A stretch of 64,000 bases of DNA from NCBI RefSeq assembly GCF_001187555.1, contig NZ_LFIJ01000001.1, positions 1,824,078 to 1,888,077 of the forward strand, written 5' to 3'. The notes under the pieces are model-generated. The model was not told where the DNA came from and did not search any database. It saw only the letters and a program-made list of their open reading frames with translations. This stretch comes from Gilvimarinus polysaccharolyticus (GTDB lineage: Bacteria > Pseudomonadota > Gammaproteobacteria > Pseudomonadales > Cellvibrionaceae). Positions 36,689 to 44,162 of the stretch are shown here, in pieces; within the stretch, counting starts at the first letter, position 1; every line of letters begins with the position of its first letter. Position numbers and translations under genes: made by a program.

Positions 36689-37237
36689 TTAGTCCTCTTC
36701 ATACAGCTCCATTTTATCGACGACCATTTGATAGGCGGCCTGAGATACATCTGTTTCGATCAGCTCGACACTTAACGTACCCGACACCCAGTAAGGATAG
36801 TATAACGCATCGAGAATAATGCCCTCTTCAAACGTTGCGTAAATAACCTGATTGGGCGGTGGTGGAGGCAGGTGAATACAAGCACCAAAAAAAGGCACCA
36901 ACAAAAACTCGGTAATACGTTGCTCATCGTCAAACCGTAACGGCACCACAAAGCCCGGCATACGTATCGCTTTACCATCAAATTCAGGCACGGTTGTCGC
37001 CGAACGTAATGCGCGGCTGTAAGGGTCATCTTGAGGCAGGCCCTCCCCTGCAGGAGGCATCTCATCGGCGACACCGCCTTCGGGCACCTCATCTATCCAC
37101 TCGGGGCGATTGAGCAGTGCCTCCAGATCCTCGGGAGGCATCAAATCTGGCCATTCGATCCCCTGATAGTCTTTCGCCCAACCTACCGCGCTAAACAAAC
37201 TCATTAGTAATAGCGCACACATTGACACTGTTTTCAT
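36689..37237 (-). CDS. DUF3299 exported protein (ZrgE-like)
   Basis: 182 residues with a signal peptide ('SLFSAVGWA'). The conserved part 'GKAIRMPGFVVPLRFDDE' and 'FFGACIHLPPPPPNQVIY' (with Cys and His) marks DUF3299. Transcribed away from the ABC pair with a Zur-like dyad between them. In Vibrio cholerae, as I recall, a DUF3299 gene belongs to the zrgABCDE zinc uptake set. Confidence 0.82.
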   Translation of the reverse strand: MKTVSMCALLLMSLFSAVGWAKDYQGIEWPDLMPPEDLEALLNRPEWIDEVPEGGVADEMPPAGEGLPQDDPYSRALRSATTVPEFDGKAIRMPGFVVPLRFDDEQRITEFLLVPFFGACIHLPPPPPNQVIYATFEEGIILDALYYPYWVSGTLSVELIETDVSQAAYQMVVDKMELYEED

Positions 37238-37265
37238 GTAACACCTTGCTAGTCGTAAAACACAC

Positions 37266-37278
37266 GTTATAACATAAC
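37266..37278. promoter_or_regulatory. Zur-like box between DUF3299 and the ABC pair
   Basis: GTTATAACATAAC, identical to the box at 30350-30362, lying in the 66-base divergent spacer. It probably controls both directions. Confidence 0.75.
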
Positions 37279-37303
37279 TAATTCACCACAAGCGACCCAA
37301 AGT

Positions 37304-37975
37304 ATGCTGAACGAACCCGCACTAAACATTAGCGATATCGAATACGGCCATAAACATGGACCGCGTTGGCGCTTGCCCAGCTGGCATATAGCCGCAGGAC
37401 AAACCATCTTTATGCAGGCCCCCTCTGGGACCGGAAAATCTACGCTATTAAACGTACTGGCCGGACTTTTACCGGTCAGTAGCGGCGAACTAACCGTATT
37501 ACAAGAGCCACTGCACCTGCGCCGCAGTGCCCAAACCGCTCAGTGGCGGGCACGCCAGCTGGGTATTATTTTCCAAAATCTTAATTTACTGGACTACCTA
37601 AGTTGCCTAGACAATATTCTGCTGGCCACACACTTTGCTAAAAACCGCGAGCCGCGCCTTGCCGACAAAGCTCGTGAACTTATGAGCCGGCTCAACTTAC
37701 CGCAACAACTGCTGCATAAAAAAGCCTGCGAACTCAGTGTTGGACAGCGACAGCGAGTGGCCATTGCACGGGCGCTTATTAACAACCCTCGGCTAATTCT
37801 TGCCGACGAGCCCACCTCGGCATTAGATAACGATAATAGTCAGGACTTTTTAGCCCTACTGTTTGAATTAGTGCGCGAGCGAGGTTGCACGTTAATACTG
37901 GCCAGCCACGATCAAGGTCTTGGTAGCGCTTTCGATCAACACATAAGCCTGCACGAGTTAAGCCAACCATTATGA
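37304..37975 (+). CDS. ABC transporter ATPase, LolD/MacB type (ZrgB-like)
   Basis: 223 residues with Walker A 'APSGTGKST', signature 'LSVGQRQRVAIARALI' and Walker B 'LILADEPTSALD'. The LolD/MacB kind pairs with an FtsX-domain permease, which follows with a 4-base overlap. Expected from context to power zinc-linked transport with the ZrgA-like binding protein. Confidence 0.84.
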   Translation: MLNEPALNISDIEYGHKHGPRWRLPSWHIAAGQTIFMQAPSGTGKSTLLNVLAGLLPVSSGELTVLQEPLHLRRSAQTAQWRARQLGIIFQNLNLLDYLSCLDNILLATHFAKNREPRLADKARELMSRLNLPQQLLHKKACELSVGQRQRVAIARALINNPRLILADEPTSALDNDNSQDFLALLFELVRERGCTLILASHDQGLGSAFDQHISLHELSQPL

Positions 37976-39186
37976 TGTTACGCCTTGCCATAAAAAGCCT
38001 AATCAGTCGTCGCTTTAGCGCGCTTGTCTGCATCAGCATGGTCGCCTTAAGCGCTATTGCCCTACTGAGCGTAGACACCCTTTACCGTGGCACCCAATCG
38101 GCCTTTGGCCGCAGTGTACAGGGCATTGATTTAATTGTTGGCGCACCCACCGGCGATATTAATCTACTGTTATTTTCTGCTTTTCAAGTAGGTGCCCCCA
38201 GCCGCGAGCTCAGTATGGCTACCTTCACTCGCTGGCAACAGAACCCCAATATTGCCCGCGCGGTTCCACTGATGCTGGGCGACAGTCATAAAGGCTTTCG
38301 GGTCATTGGCACCGATGCCAATATGTTTGAACATATACAAGCGACCACTGGGCATAAAGCGTTTGCCCAAGGCCATGCCTTTAAACATGTTTTTGAAGTA
38401 ACACTGGGTTTTGAAGTGGCGCGCAAACTGGATTACCACCTGGGTGATGAGCTTATCCTCAGTCACGGTTTGGGCCATCACAGTTTCCAACAGCACAAAG
38501 CGCGCACCTTTACCGTGACCGGCATCCTTGCGGCTACCGGCACCCCTATCGACAAAACGCTGCAAGTTAGCCTGGACGGCATCGAAGCCATACATTGGCC
38601 CCCGGCCACACTGGCCACCCTAGCCGCACAGCCCAACATTGGTGAGAACCCCGCGTTAAAACCCGACAGCTTAGCCGCGTTCTATTTAACCTTGAGCAAT
38701 AAAGTACGTACTTTTCAGGTACAGCGATCCATCAACCAAAGCGAAGATGAACTCGCCCAAGCCATACTGCCCGGGGTCGCCATCACTCAGTTGTGGTCTA
38801 TGCTCGATTGGATAGAAGCGGCGTTACTCGGACTAGGCTCGCTGGCAGCACTGATAGCCATCATAGGCGTAGGCAGCACGTTATTAACTCTTTTGGATAA
38901 ACGCATGGATGAGTTTCAACTACTGCAAACTCTAGGTGCTAAAAAACGATTTATTTGTACTCTTTTAGCGGTAGAAACAGCAACCTTAGTCACGCTTGGT
39001 ATGTTAGCAGGGGTTGCTCTAACGGTAATGCTAGAACGAACCCTACTGGGCATAGCACAAAATCACTGGGGGCTGTATTGGCCGCTGGACATTAATTGGC
39101 TCTGGCTGGGCGGGGCCATACTAACACTGCCCCTGATAAGTGGGTTGCTGCTTGCTGGCGTTGGAGCATGGCGGCTGCGAAACTGA
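37972..39186 (+). CDS. FtsX/MacB-type ABC permease (ZrgC-like)
   Basis: 404 residues: one N-terminal helix, a large periplasmic domain (about 60-270) and three C-terminal helices, the FtsX/MacB layout. 'LLTLLDKRMDEFQLLQTLGAKKRFI' is the coupling helix region. A MacB-type permease with a binding protein would be an unusual importer, but this is the arrangement recalled from the Zrg system. Confidence 0.82.
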   Translation: MMLRLAIKSLISRRFSALVCISMVALSAIALLSVDTLYRGTQSAFGRSVQGIDLIVGAPTGDINLLLFSAFQVGAPSRELSMATFTRWQQNPNIARAVPLMLGDSHKGFRVIGTDANMFEHIQATTGHKAFAQGHAFKHVFEVTLGFEVARKLDYHLGDELILSHGLGHHSFQQHKARTFTVTGILAATGTPIDKTLQVSLDGIEAIHWPPATLATLAAQPNIGENPALKPDSLAAFYLTLSNKVRTFQVQRSINQSEDELAQAILPGVAITQLWSMLDWIEAALLGLGSLAALIAIIGVGSTLLTLLDKRMDEFQLLQTLGAKKRFICTLLAVETATLVTLGMLAGVALTVMLERTLLGIAQNHWGLYWPLDINWLWLGGAILTLPLISGLLLAGVGAWRLRN

Positions 39187-39457
39187 CTCTAGGCAGTATT
39201 TATAAATCTGTGTCACGTCTCGACGCGGAGTAAAGAGAGCGTTGAGTAAAAAATATTTACACCGTTTAGGGCTTGGCTCATCGCTTGAGTACAATGAGCG
39301 AACAGAAATATTTTGTGAGCCAGCCGGCAACCTCTGCATGATGAACGCCTTACAACCTGCCTCAAAAAACACTTGGTAGCATCAAATATAGTAACTGGAT
39401 GGTAGTTTTTATGCGCCACTAGTGGCAGAATCGAGAAAAAGGAACAGGGAGCTAACA
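39187..39457. other. Intergenic spacer, boundary of the zinc island
   Basis: 271 bases with no convincing gene. No clear terminator or repeat was recognised. It separates the zinc island from the accessory cluster. Confidence 0.35.
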
Positions 39458-40003
39458 ATGAAGTGGGCTTTTGTGGATTATGAGAATATCGGAAGTTTAG
39501 GGAAGGTAGACCTCTCCAGTTATGCGCGCGTGATTGTCTTTCTAGGTGCCAAGCAACCCAAACTCGACTTTACCGATACCAAATACGACCGCCCCATTAA
39601 TTTGGTCGTCATTCAGCTCAAGGCAGTTCAAGCCAATAATTTAGATTTTCACCTCGCCTACTACCTTGGCAAGTTTGATAGCGAAGCCCCTGCTGGCGTT
39701 GCATTTGACGTTATTAGTAATGACGGTGGCTTTTCTCCCCTAATTGGCCATATCAAAACCAGCGGTAGAGCCTGTAAACAGGTAAAAATCGCTAACACCT
39801 CTCTTGATACGCAAAAGCTCATCGATAGCCTCATGGTTCGGCCTAAAGATAAGCGACCGCAGAAAGTGATAAGTCTTCGCAACCATATCGCTTCCCACCT
39901 TAGAATTAAGGGTAATGAAGTGGCGATTCAAAATCAGCTTAACCAATTGGTTTCTGCCAATTTAATTAGCCTCAACGCTGACGGTGTTGAGTATAAAAAG
40001 TGA
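39458..40003 (+). CDS. PIN/NYN-like domain protein
   Basis: 181 residues starting 'MKWAFVDYENIGSL', with the Asp of the first acidic motif of PIN-like/NYN ribonucleases; further acidic residues are in 'VISNDGGFSPLIGHI', typical for these enzymes. The C-terminal 60 residues look like a winged helix ('IASHLRIKGNEVAIQNQLNQL'). Probably a nuclease acting on RNA. A GGAGC site precedes the ATG. Possibly part of a defence or accessory cluster. Confidence 0.7.
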   Translation: MKWAFVDYENIGSLGKVDLSSYARVIVFLGAKQPKLDFTDTKYDRPINLVVIQLKAVQANNLDFHLAYYLGKFDSEAPAGVAFDVISNDGGFSPLIGHIKTSGRACKQVKIANTSLDTQKLIDSLMVRPKDKRPQKVISLRNHIASHLRIKGNEVAIQNQLNQLVSANLISLNADGVEYKK

Positions 40004-40149
40004 CTACTTCAACATTTCATCTAGAGTGCACACTTGTACCCTTAATAAAAGACCATCTCTGACATGTCAAAAAGTCAATCATCTGCAGATGCAGCCAAAC
40101 ATAGTGGTTCATCGATACAAAGATATAACTGTTCCGAGACACATTAACT

Positions 40150-40665
40150 ATGAGATCTAATCTTTTTTCGCGCGAAGCACTTCAATTTAAAGTTAGTAAG
40201 GATAGCCTTAGGTTTAGTAGGTTAAACTGGAATTTGGTATTCAAACCAAGAGTTAAGTCATTTTTTGAACAGGCCATATTATCCTGCAATGAGGCTGGGC
40301 ACCTTTCATTTTCTATTTTTGAGAGTTCCAACACCGAAAATGAAGGGACTCTTCAGCTTACTGCCCCCAAACAATATACTGGCATAACTGACTTTATTGA
40401 TGAACCGAATCGAAAAAGCCCTTCATCTGACATTGAAAAAGGGGCAAGTTTAGTAGTAAGTTTTACCGCGGTAGGAACCGTGTTAATTTTAATTACACCC
40501 TACACCAGCGACAGACTGAACAGCAACGGGAAAAATATAATTTTAAAGAACAACCTACGCCCCGAACAATTGACAAAAAAAATTACTTACCAAGCATTTA
40601 AAAGACTTTTTTATTTATTTGCGATCAACAAGTGTTTTTGGCTATTGCTCTACGAAAGGACTTAG
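40150..40665 (+). CDS. Hypothetical protein, probably frameshifted at its 3' end
   Basis: 171 residues, not recognised. Soluble N-terminal part and one hydrophobic segment ('GASLVVSFTAVGTVLILITPY'). It ends in a different frame from a following open frame (to 40813) that carries a plausible C-terminal membrane helix. A run of T bases near 40606-40620 would be a natural slip site. See the companion entry. Confidence 0.45.
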   Translation: MRSNLFSREALQFKVSKDSLRFSRLNWNLVFKPRVKSFFEQAILSCNEAGHLSFSIFESSNTENEGTLQLTAPKQYTGITDFIDEPNRKSPSSDIEKGASLVVSFTAVGTVLILITPYTSDRLNSNGKNIILKNNLRPEQLTKKITYQAFKRLFYLFAINKCFWLLLYERT

Positions 40666-40813
40666 CCTACCCCGCCTAAGATTATTATACCTGCGAACTA
40701 TAGACATTAGAAACCGAGAGGATTTAGTAGGAAAAATAATAATCTTCACATTTGAAGTTTTTAAGCTCGTCATTGCCGGGGGGATTGGTTACGTAATTGC
40801 AGCTTCAAACTAA
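40619..40813 (+). pseudogene. Possible displaced C-terminus of the 40150 gene
   Basis: A frame of about 64 residues with a TTG first codon that overlaps the previous gene in the +1 frame. It reads 'LPRLRLLYLRTIDIRNRED' and then a membrane helix 'VFKLVIAGGIGYVIAASN', a pattern common at the end of small membrane proteins. No ribosome site. Either a frameshift mutation, a sequencing slip or chance. Confidence 0.35.
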
Positions 40814-40957
40814 CGTAATATATTCACACGACCGATTAAAAACAAAGAGTATCGACATTAAATAACATCTAGGTCAGTCATGCATCTTACATATACCCTT
40901 AGATTTTTTACGCCTTCGTTAAAACCTAATTAAATTAAACACTCGACTTATACTCCC

Positions 40958-41476
40958 ATGACATATTTAACATTAATAGTTTCTGCGATAGTGATTCTCG
41001 CCTTAATTGGTGGCATCACCGTTAAATCTAAAATTAGCTATAGGAAGCTTACAACCTTATTCACCAAGGCCGAGCGATCATTCCTCGGGGTATTAGATCA
41101 AGCCATTAGCGATAATTATCGAATTTTTGGTAAAGTTCGAATCGCCGATGTTCTGACCCCGCAAAAGGGAATGACCAGAAGAAACTGGCAGATTCTTTTT
41201 AATAAAATCTCTGCCAAACATTTTGATTATGTTTTGTGTAGAAAATCAGACTTATCTATAGTCGCCGTTATTGAACTAGACGATAAAAGCCATAATAGTA
41301 AGCGCACAAAGGCGAGGGATTCATTTTTAGAAAAGGCTTGTGCTAGCGCTGATTTGAAGCTGATTCGATTCCCTGCCAAAGCGTCTTATCAAGTTCAGGC
41401 TGTTCGAGATAGCATAAACAATGCTATCTCGCCTCCAGCCGATCAGACTTCCATTTCGGCTGGCCACAAGAAATAA
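40958..41476 (+). CDS. DUF2726 nuclease-like protein with N-terminal membrane helix
   Basis: 172 residues. A membrane helix at residues 3-20 precedes a DUF2726 domain ('RSFLGVLDQAISDNYRIFGKVRIADVL', 'FDYVLCRKSDLSIVAVIELDD'). The latter resembles the restriction endonuclease-like fold with an acidic catalytic pair (ELDDKSH). Convergent with the PLD-like gene, overlapping it by 34 bases. Confidence 0.78.
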   Translation: MTYLTLIVSAIVILALIGGITVKSKISYRKLTTLFTKAERSFLGVLDQAISDNYRIFGKVRIADVLTPQKGMTRRNWQILFNKISAKHFDYVLCRKSDLSIVAVIELDDKSHNSKRTKARDSFLEKACASADLKLIRFPAKASYQVQAVRDSINNAISPPADQTSISAGHKK

Positions 41477-42141
41477 GGGCCAAACCGACCTTTCGGCATA
41501 AATTGTCCACCTACCGATTTACCCTTATCGGTAATATAGTGTTTTCCGTCTTTTTCTTCTAAAAAGCCTTTATCGCAGAATATACCTAAAAGCTCGTCGG
41601 TTGTTTTACCAAGCTTTTTGGCAAGCTTCGACGTTGTTAGCTTTTCTACCTTCGACTCATCAGCGTTTTCTGGTTCAACCTCATCAGACTTAGGGATTCG
41701 CTTAAGGCTTACCCTCACCTCTTCGCTAACTCTTATAATTCGCTGGGCTTCTTCGTAAGCTTCTTTGAATGTATCCGAGTCGTCTTCTTTACTAAGCAAA
41801 ACGCCCATTTCATTATTATTCACTTGGCTAAACTCATAGAGGTTCAGGCTGGTAATAATGCAAACGTCTTCATTTAAATAGCACTTGGCGTGAAGGTTTT
41901 TGCAGAAGCTTGTTCTGACGTAGGTTAACTCATTAAGCCAGTTTATCTCTTCTGGTTGAAGCTCGCTTTTACCGTAGACGATTCTCACGTCAATTTTTAA
42001 TCTATTTTTATCGGTAATTAGCTCTTTAATTCGATCGTTAAGCTTTAGAAACGGGCTAATCAATATAACCCTGTCTCTTGCATCTTTAATTAGCTCTTCT
42101 AAAAAATAATTTGTTCCGCTTGTGTTTAAAAACTTTGCCAT
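41443..42141 (-). CDS. Phospholipase D-like protein with C-terminal winged helix
   Basis: 232 residues. One PLD-type motif 'LHAKCYLNEDVCIITSLNL' with HxK and TSxN, and the rest of the half-domain 'ILISPFLKLNDRI'. A single HKD implies it works as a dimer. The C-terminal 65 residues ('LTTSKLAKKLGKTTDELLGIF') look like a helix-turn-helix. Likely a nuclease or phosphodiesterase. Last gene before the tRNA-Met fragment. Confidence 0.74.
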   Translation of the reverse strand: MAKFLNTSGTNYFLEELIKDARDRVILISPFLKLNDRIKELITDKNRLKIDVRIVYGKSELQPEEINWLNELTYVRTSFCKNLHAKCYLNEDVCIITSLNLYEFSQVNNNEMGVLLSKEDDSDTFKEAYEEAQRIIRVSEEVRVSLKRIPKSDEVEPENADESKVEKLTTSKLAKKLGKTTDELLGIFCDKGFLEEKDGKHYITDKGKSVGGQFMPKGRFGPYFLWPAEMEV

Positions 42142-42721
42142 TTTATTGCTCCAGATCCTTCTTCCGTTTATTACCTGTACATTTACCCAAATATATTCCT
42201 GTGATGCTCCATCACGATCACAATAATTTAATTATTACATCTTTATTTATTGGCCGCATTAACCGGATTTTTCGTTAAATTACTTAACCTTTTATTGCTT
42301 TATCTCTGTTTACCACAACAGCCTTACTTTAGCAGATCCCCAAGCATGGTATAGCCCATGCGCCCAAGGTAGGTTGCGCCCAGCTAAAGCCCACACATTT
42401 TTACCGTGTTGTACCTTGCCTATAGGAATAGCGTTATTTATGTATAAAAACCTTAGCGGTCAATACTTGATCAAAAATCAGCCAGGCTGACGATTGGTAA
42501 TAATACTGAATATAAACCCGATTGTGGCTTATTGGCTATGGCGAATAAAGATCAACGGGGTAATTAAAAAAGGCCGGATAAACAGCAGAGGATGGAGCGT
42601 GAGATCAGGGAGGGTGAATTGTAAAACACTAAAGCGTTTTACAACCCTTCGGGCTTCGCTCGTTGCTGGGTCGCAATGAGTGAACTGGGGCGGTTCTGCG
42701 TCTTACCGCATAGCACCATAT
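42142..42721. other. AT-rich intergenic region before the integration site
   Basis: About 580 bases with no supported gene. Short open frames have no ribosome site or similarity. An imperfect dyad around an AAGCGTTTTACAACCC tract (about 42630) was seen, without clear role. Confidence 0.4.
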
Positions 42722-42722
42722 A

Positions 42723-42768
42723 AAAAAACAAAACCCTCGCAGGCAAGCCTGCGAGGGTTTTGTTTTTT
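42723..42768. terminator. Strong bidirectional terminator next to the tRNA-Met fragment
   Basis: A near-perfect 22-base inverted repeat with CCCTCGCAGGC / GCCTGCGAGGG arms, flanked by A-rich and T-rich tracts in both directions. It lies 3' of the tRNA-Met remnant on the minus strand, so it was probably the terminator of that tRNA. Confidence 0.8.
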
Positions 42769-42772
42769 TATA

Positions 42773-42823
42773 TGGTAGCTAGGGGCGGACTTGAACCGCC
42801 GACCCCAGCATTATGAATGCTGT
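42773..42823 (-). repeat. 3' half of a tRNA-Met gene, left attachment site of the element
   Basis: Minus strand reads CAGCATTCATAATGCTG (anticodon stem-loop, anticodon CAT), the T-arm GGCGG-TTCAAGT-CCGCC and an acceptor end CCTAGCTACCA with CCA. The acceptor 5' strand and D-arm are missing upstream: sequence diverges at tRNA position 26. This is the remnant expected when an integrative element inserts in a tRNA 3' end; the intact copy should lie beyond the right edge. Confidence 0.8.
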
Positions 42824-42894
42824 ACCCAAAAAATGGTAGCTGGTGAGCTCTGCTCTATCGTTGTGTGATATTTAAACAACGGTTGGAGAGTAAA

Positions 42895-43764
42895 ATGGCT
42901 AAGATCTATTCCCTAGTTTCTACCAAAGGTGGAGTCGGAAAAACTTCTATAAGTGTTAATTTGGCAGCGATGTTCGCAGATTTGCGACAGCGTGTGCTTT
43001 TAATTGATACAGATCCCGCTCAAAACCTGAGCAAATATTTTAACATTCCTTTCCCCGCAGATGCTGGCCTGACACAGCTCATTACCACAGTTGAGCCCGA
43101 AGGTTGCATCAGTCACACCGGCTTTTCCAATTTGGATATCATCGTTAATGATGATTCCAAGGGCGATAAAGGTGGCCCAATACTCCCCTTCTTACGCGAA
43201 TCCAGTAGTCATGTATTGTATTTTCATTTGGCTGTTCAAAAACTAGCGAGTGAATACGACTACATCATCATCGACACCCAAGGTGCCATAGGCTTACTTC
43301 AAGAAGCCGTTATTTTGGCGTCCGATGAAGTGATCAGCCCCGTTGTTCCCAATTACTTAGACAGTACGGAATTTGTGACAGGCACAGTAAACATGCTGCG
43401 CTCCTTGTTGCCGGCCCCCGGCATGAAAACCACCATTGCCGGTCGTCCCTTGCCCACCTGCAACGCACTCATCAACCGGATGGGGCGCACCAACGATGCC
43501 CGTGAAATGGCGGATTGGTTGCGTAAAGAGTTCGACGAAGTCGGCGACGGCATGGTTCGAGTATTGAACACCATCGTCCCCGACATTGCGGCTTACAACA
43601 AAGCGGCAGGCCGCTCCGAGCCGGCACATCGCTTCGAGCCAAAGCGCCGCGGTAAGACGCCGAGCGCTCAAGAAACCATGCTAGAGCTCGCCTACGAGCT
43701 ACAACCCAAGCTGACAGGACGCCGACCCTCCGACGTGCTCTCTGCGGTGGAGGTGTCGTCATGA
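42895..43764 (+). CDS. parA: ParA-family ATPase of the integrative element (Soj-like)
   Basis: 289 residues with the ParA deviant Walker motif 'STKGGVGKTS' at residues 9-18, 'LLIDTDPAQN' and 'IIDTQGAIG'. A GGAG site precedes the ATG at 42895. In PFGI-1/pKLC102-type elements this gene is next to the attachment site, as here, and supports element maintenance. Next gene overlaps by 4 bases. Confidence 0.9.
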   Translation: MAKIYSLVSTKGGVGKTSISVNLAAMFADLRQRVLLIDTDPAQNLSKYFNIPFPADAGLTQLITTVEPEGCISHTGFSNLDIIVNDDSKGDKGGPILPFLRESSSHVLYFHLAVQKLASEYDYIIIDTQGAIGLLQEAVILASDEVISPVVPNYLDSTEFVTGTVNMLRSLLPAPGMKTTIAGRPLPTCNALINRMGRTNDAREMADWLRKEFDEVGDGMVRVLNTIVPDIAAYNKAAGRSEPAHRFEPKRRGKTPSAQETMLELAYELQPKLTGRRPSDVLSAVEVSS

Positions 43765-44159
43765 TTTTTAGAGCGGTAGCAGAATGCTGGGGCGAAATTG
43801 ACGCAAACTCAACAGCTGGATATGTCTATTTTGTGGCGAGCAACCATGATGATGCCCGGCATCGTCTACACATGGCCTGCACGCTTTGGTTTAACGGCCA
43901 CCAGTACGATGCCTATAACCTTAATTCCGAGCATGAGCTTTTCAGGGACAGCACTGACGACGTCTTTGAAGATGCCCATCTGCTTGAGGCTGGCTGTATT
44001 GGACAACGCGTTGTTTTTACCTACCCAGGCCACTCTGAAAACACCCAGTTAGCGCTATTTCTCCCGCCAAAAGAGCTGCAACGACTGGAGGCGGCATTCG
44101 CTAGAGCAAAAGCGTACGCCGAAAGTTACACCGAACACACTGAGACCATAGAGGGGTAA
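43761..44159 (+). CDS. Hypothetical protein of the integrative element
   Basis: 132 residues, no family recognised. 'FVASNHDDARHRLHMACTLWF' and an acidic middle part suggest a compact soluble protein. Translated from an ATGA overlap with parA and followed 3 bases on by parB, so part of the par unit. Confidence 0.55.
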   Translation: MIFRAVAECWGEIDANSTAGYVYFVASNHDDARHRLHMACTLWFNGHQYDAYNLNSEHELFRDSTDDVFEDAHLLEAGCIGQRVVFTYPGHSENTQLALFLPPKELQRLEAAFARAKAYAESYTEHTETIEG

Positions 44160-44162
44160 TTC

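Noticed and set aside
42494-42679. 60-residue open frame in the intergenic region
   Set aside because: No ribosome site or similarity; probably chance in AT-rich DNA.
42832-42860. Second tRNA-like stretch (TGGTAGCTGGTGAGCTC) near the attachment site
   Set aside because: It shares only about 10 bases with the tRNA end and cannot fold as a tRNA; it may be an attP remnant but support is weak.
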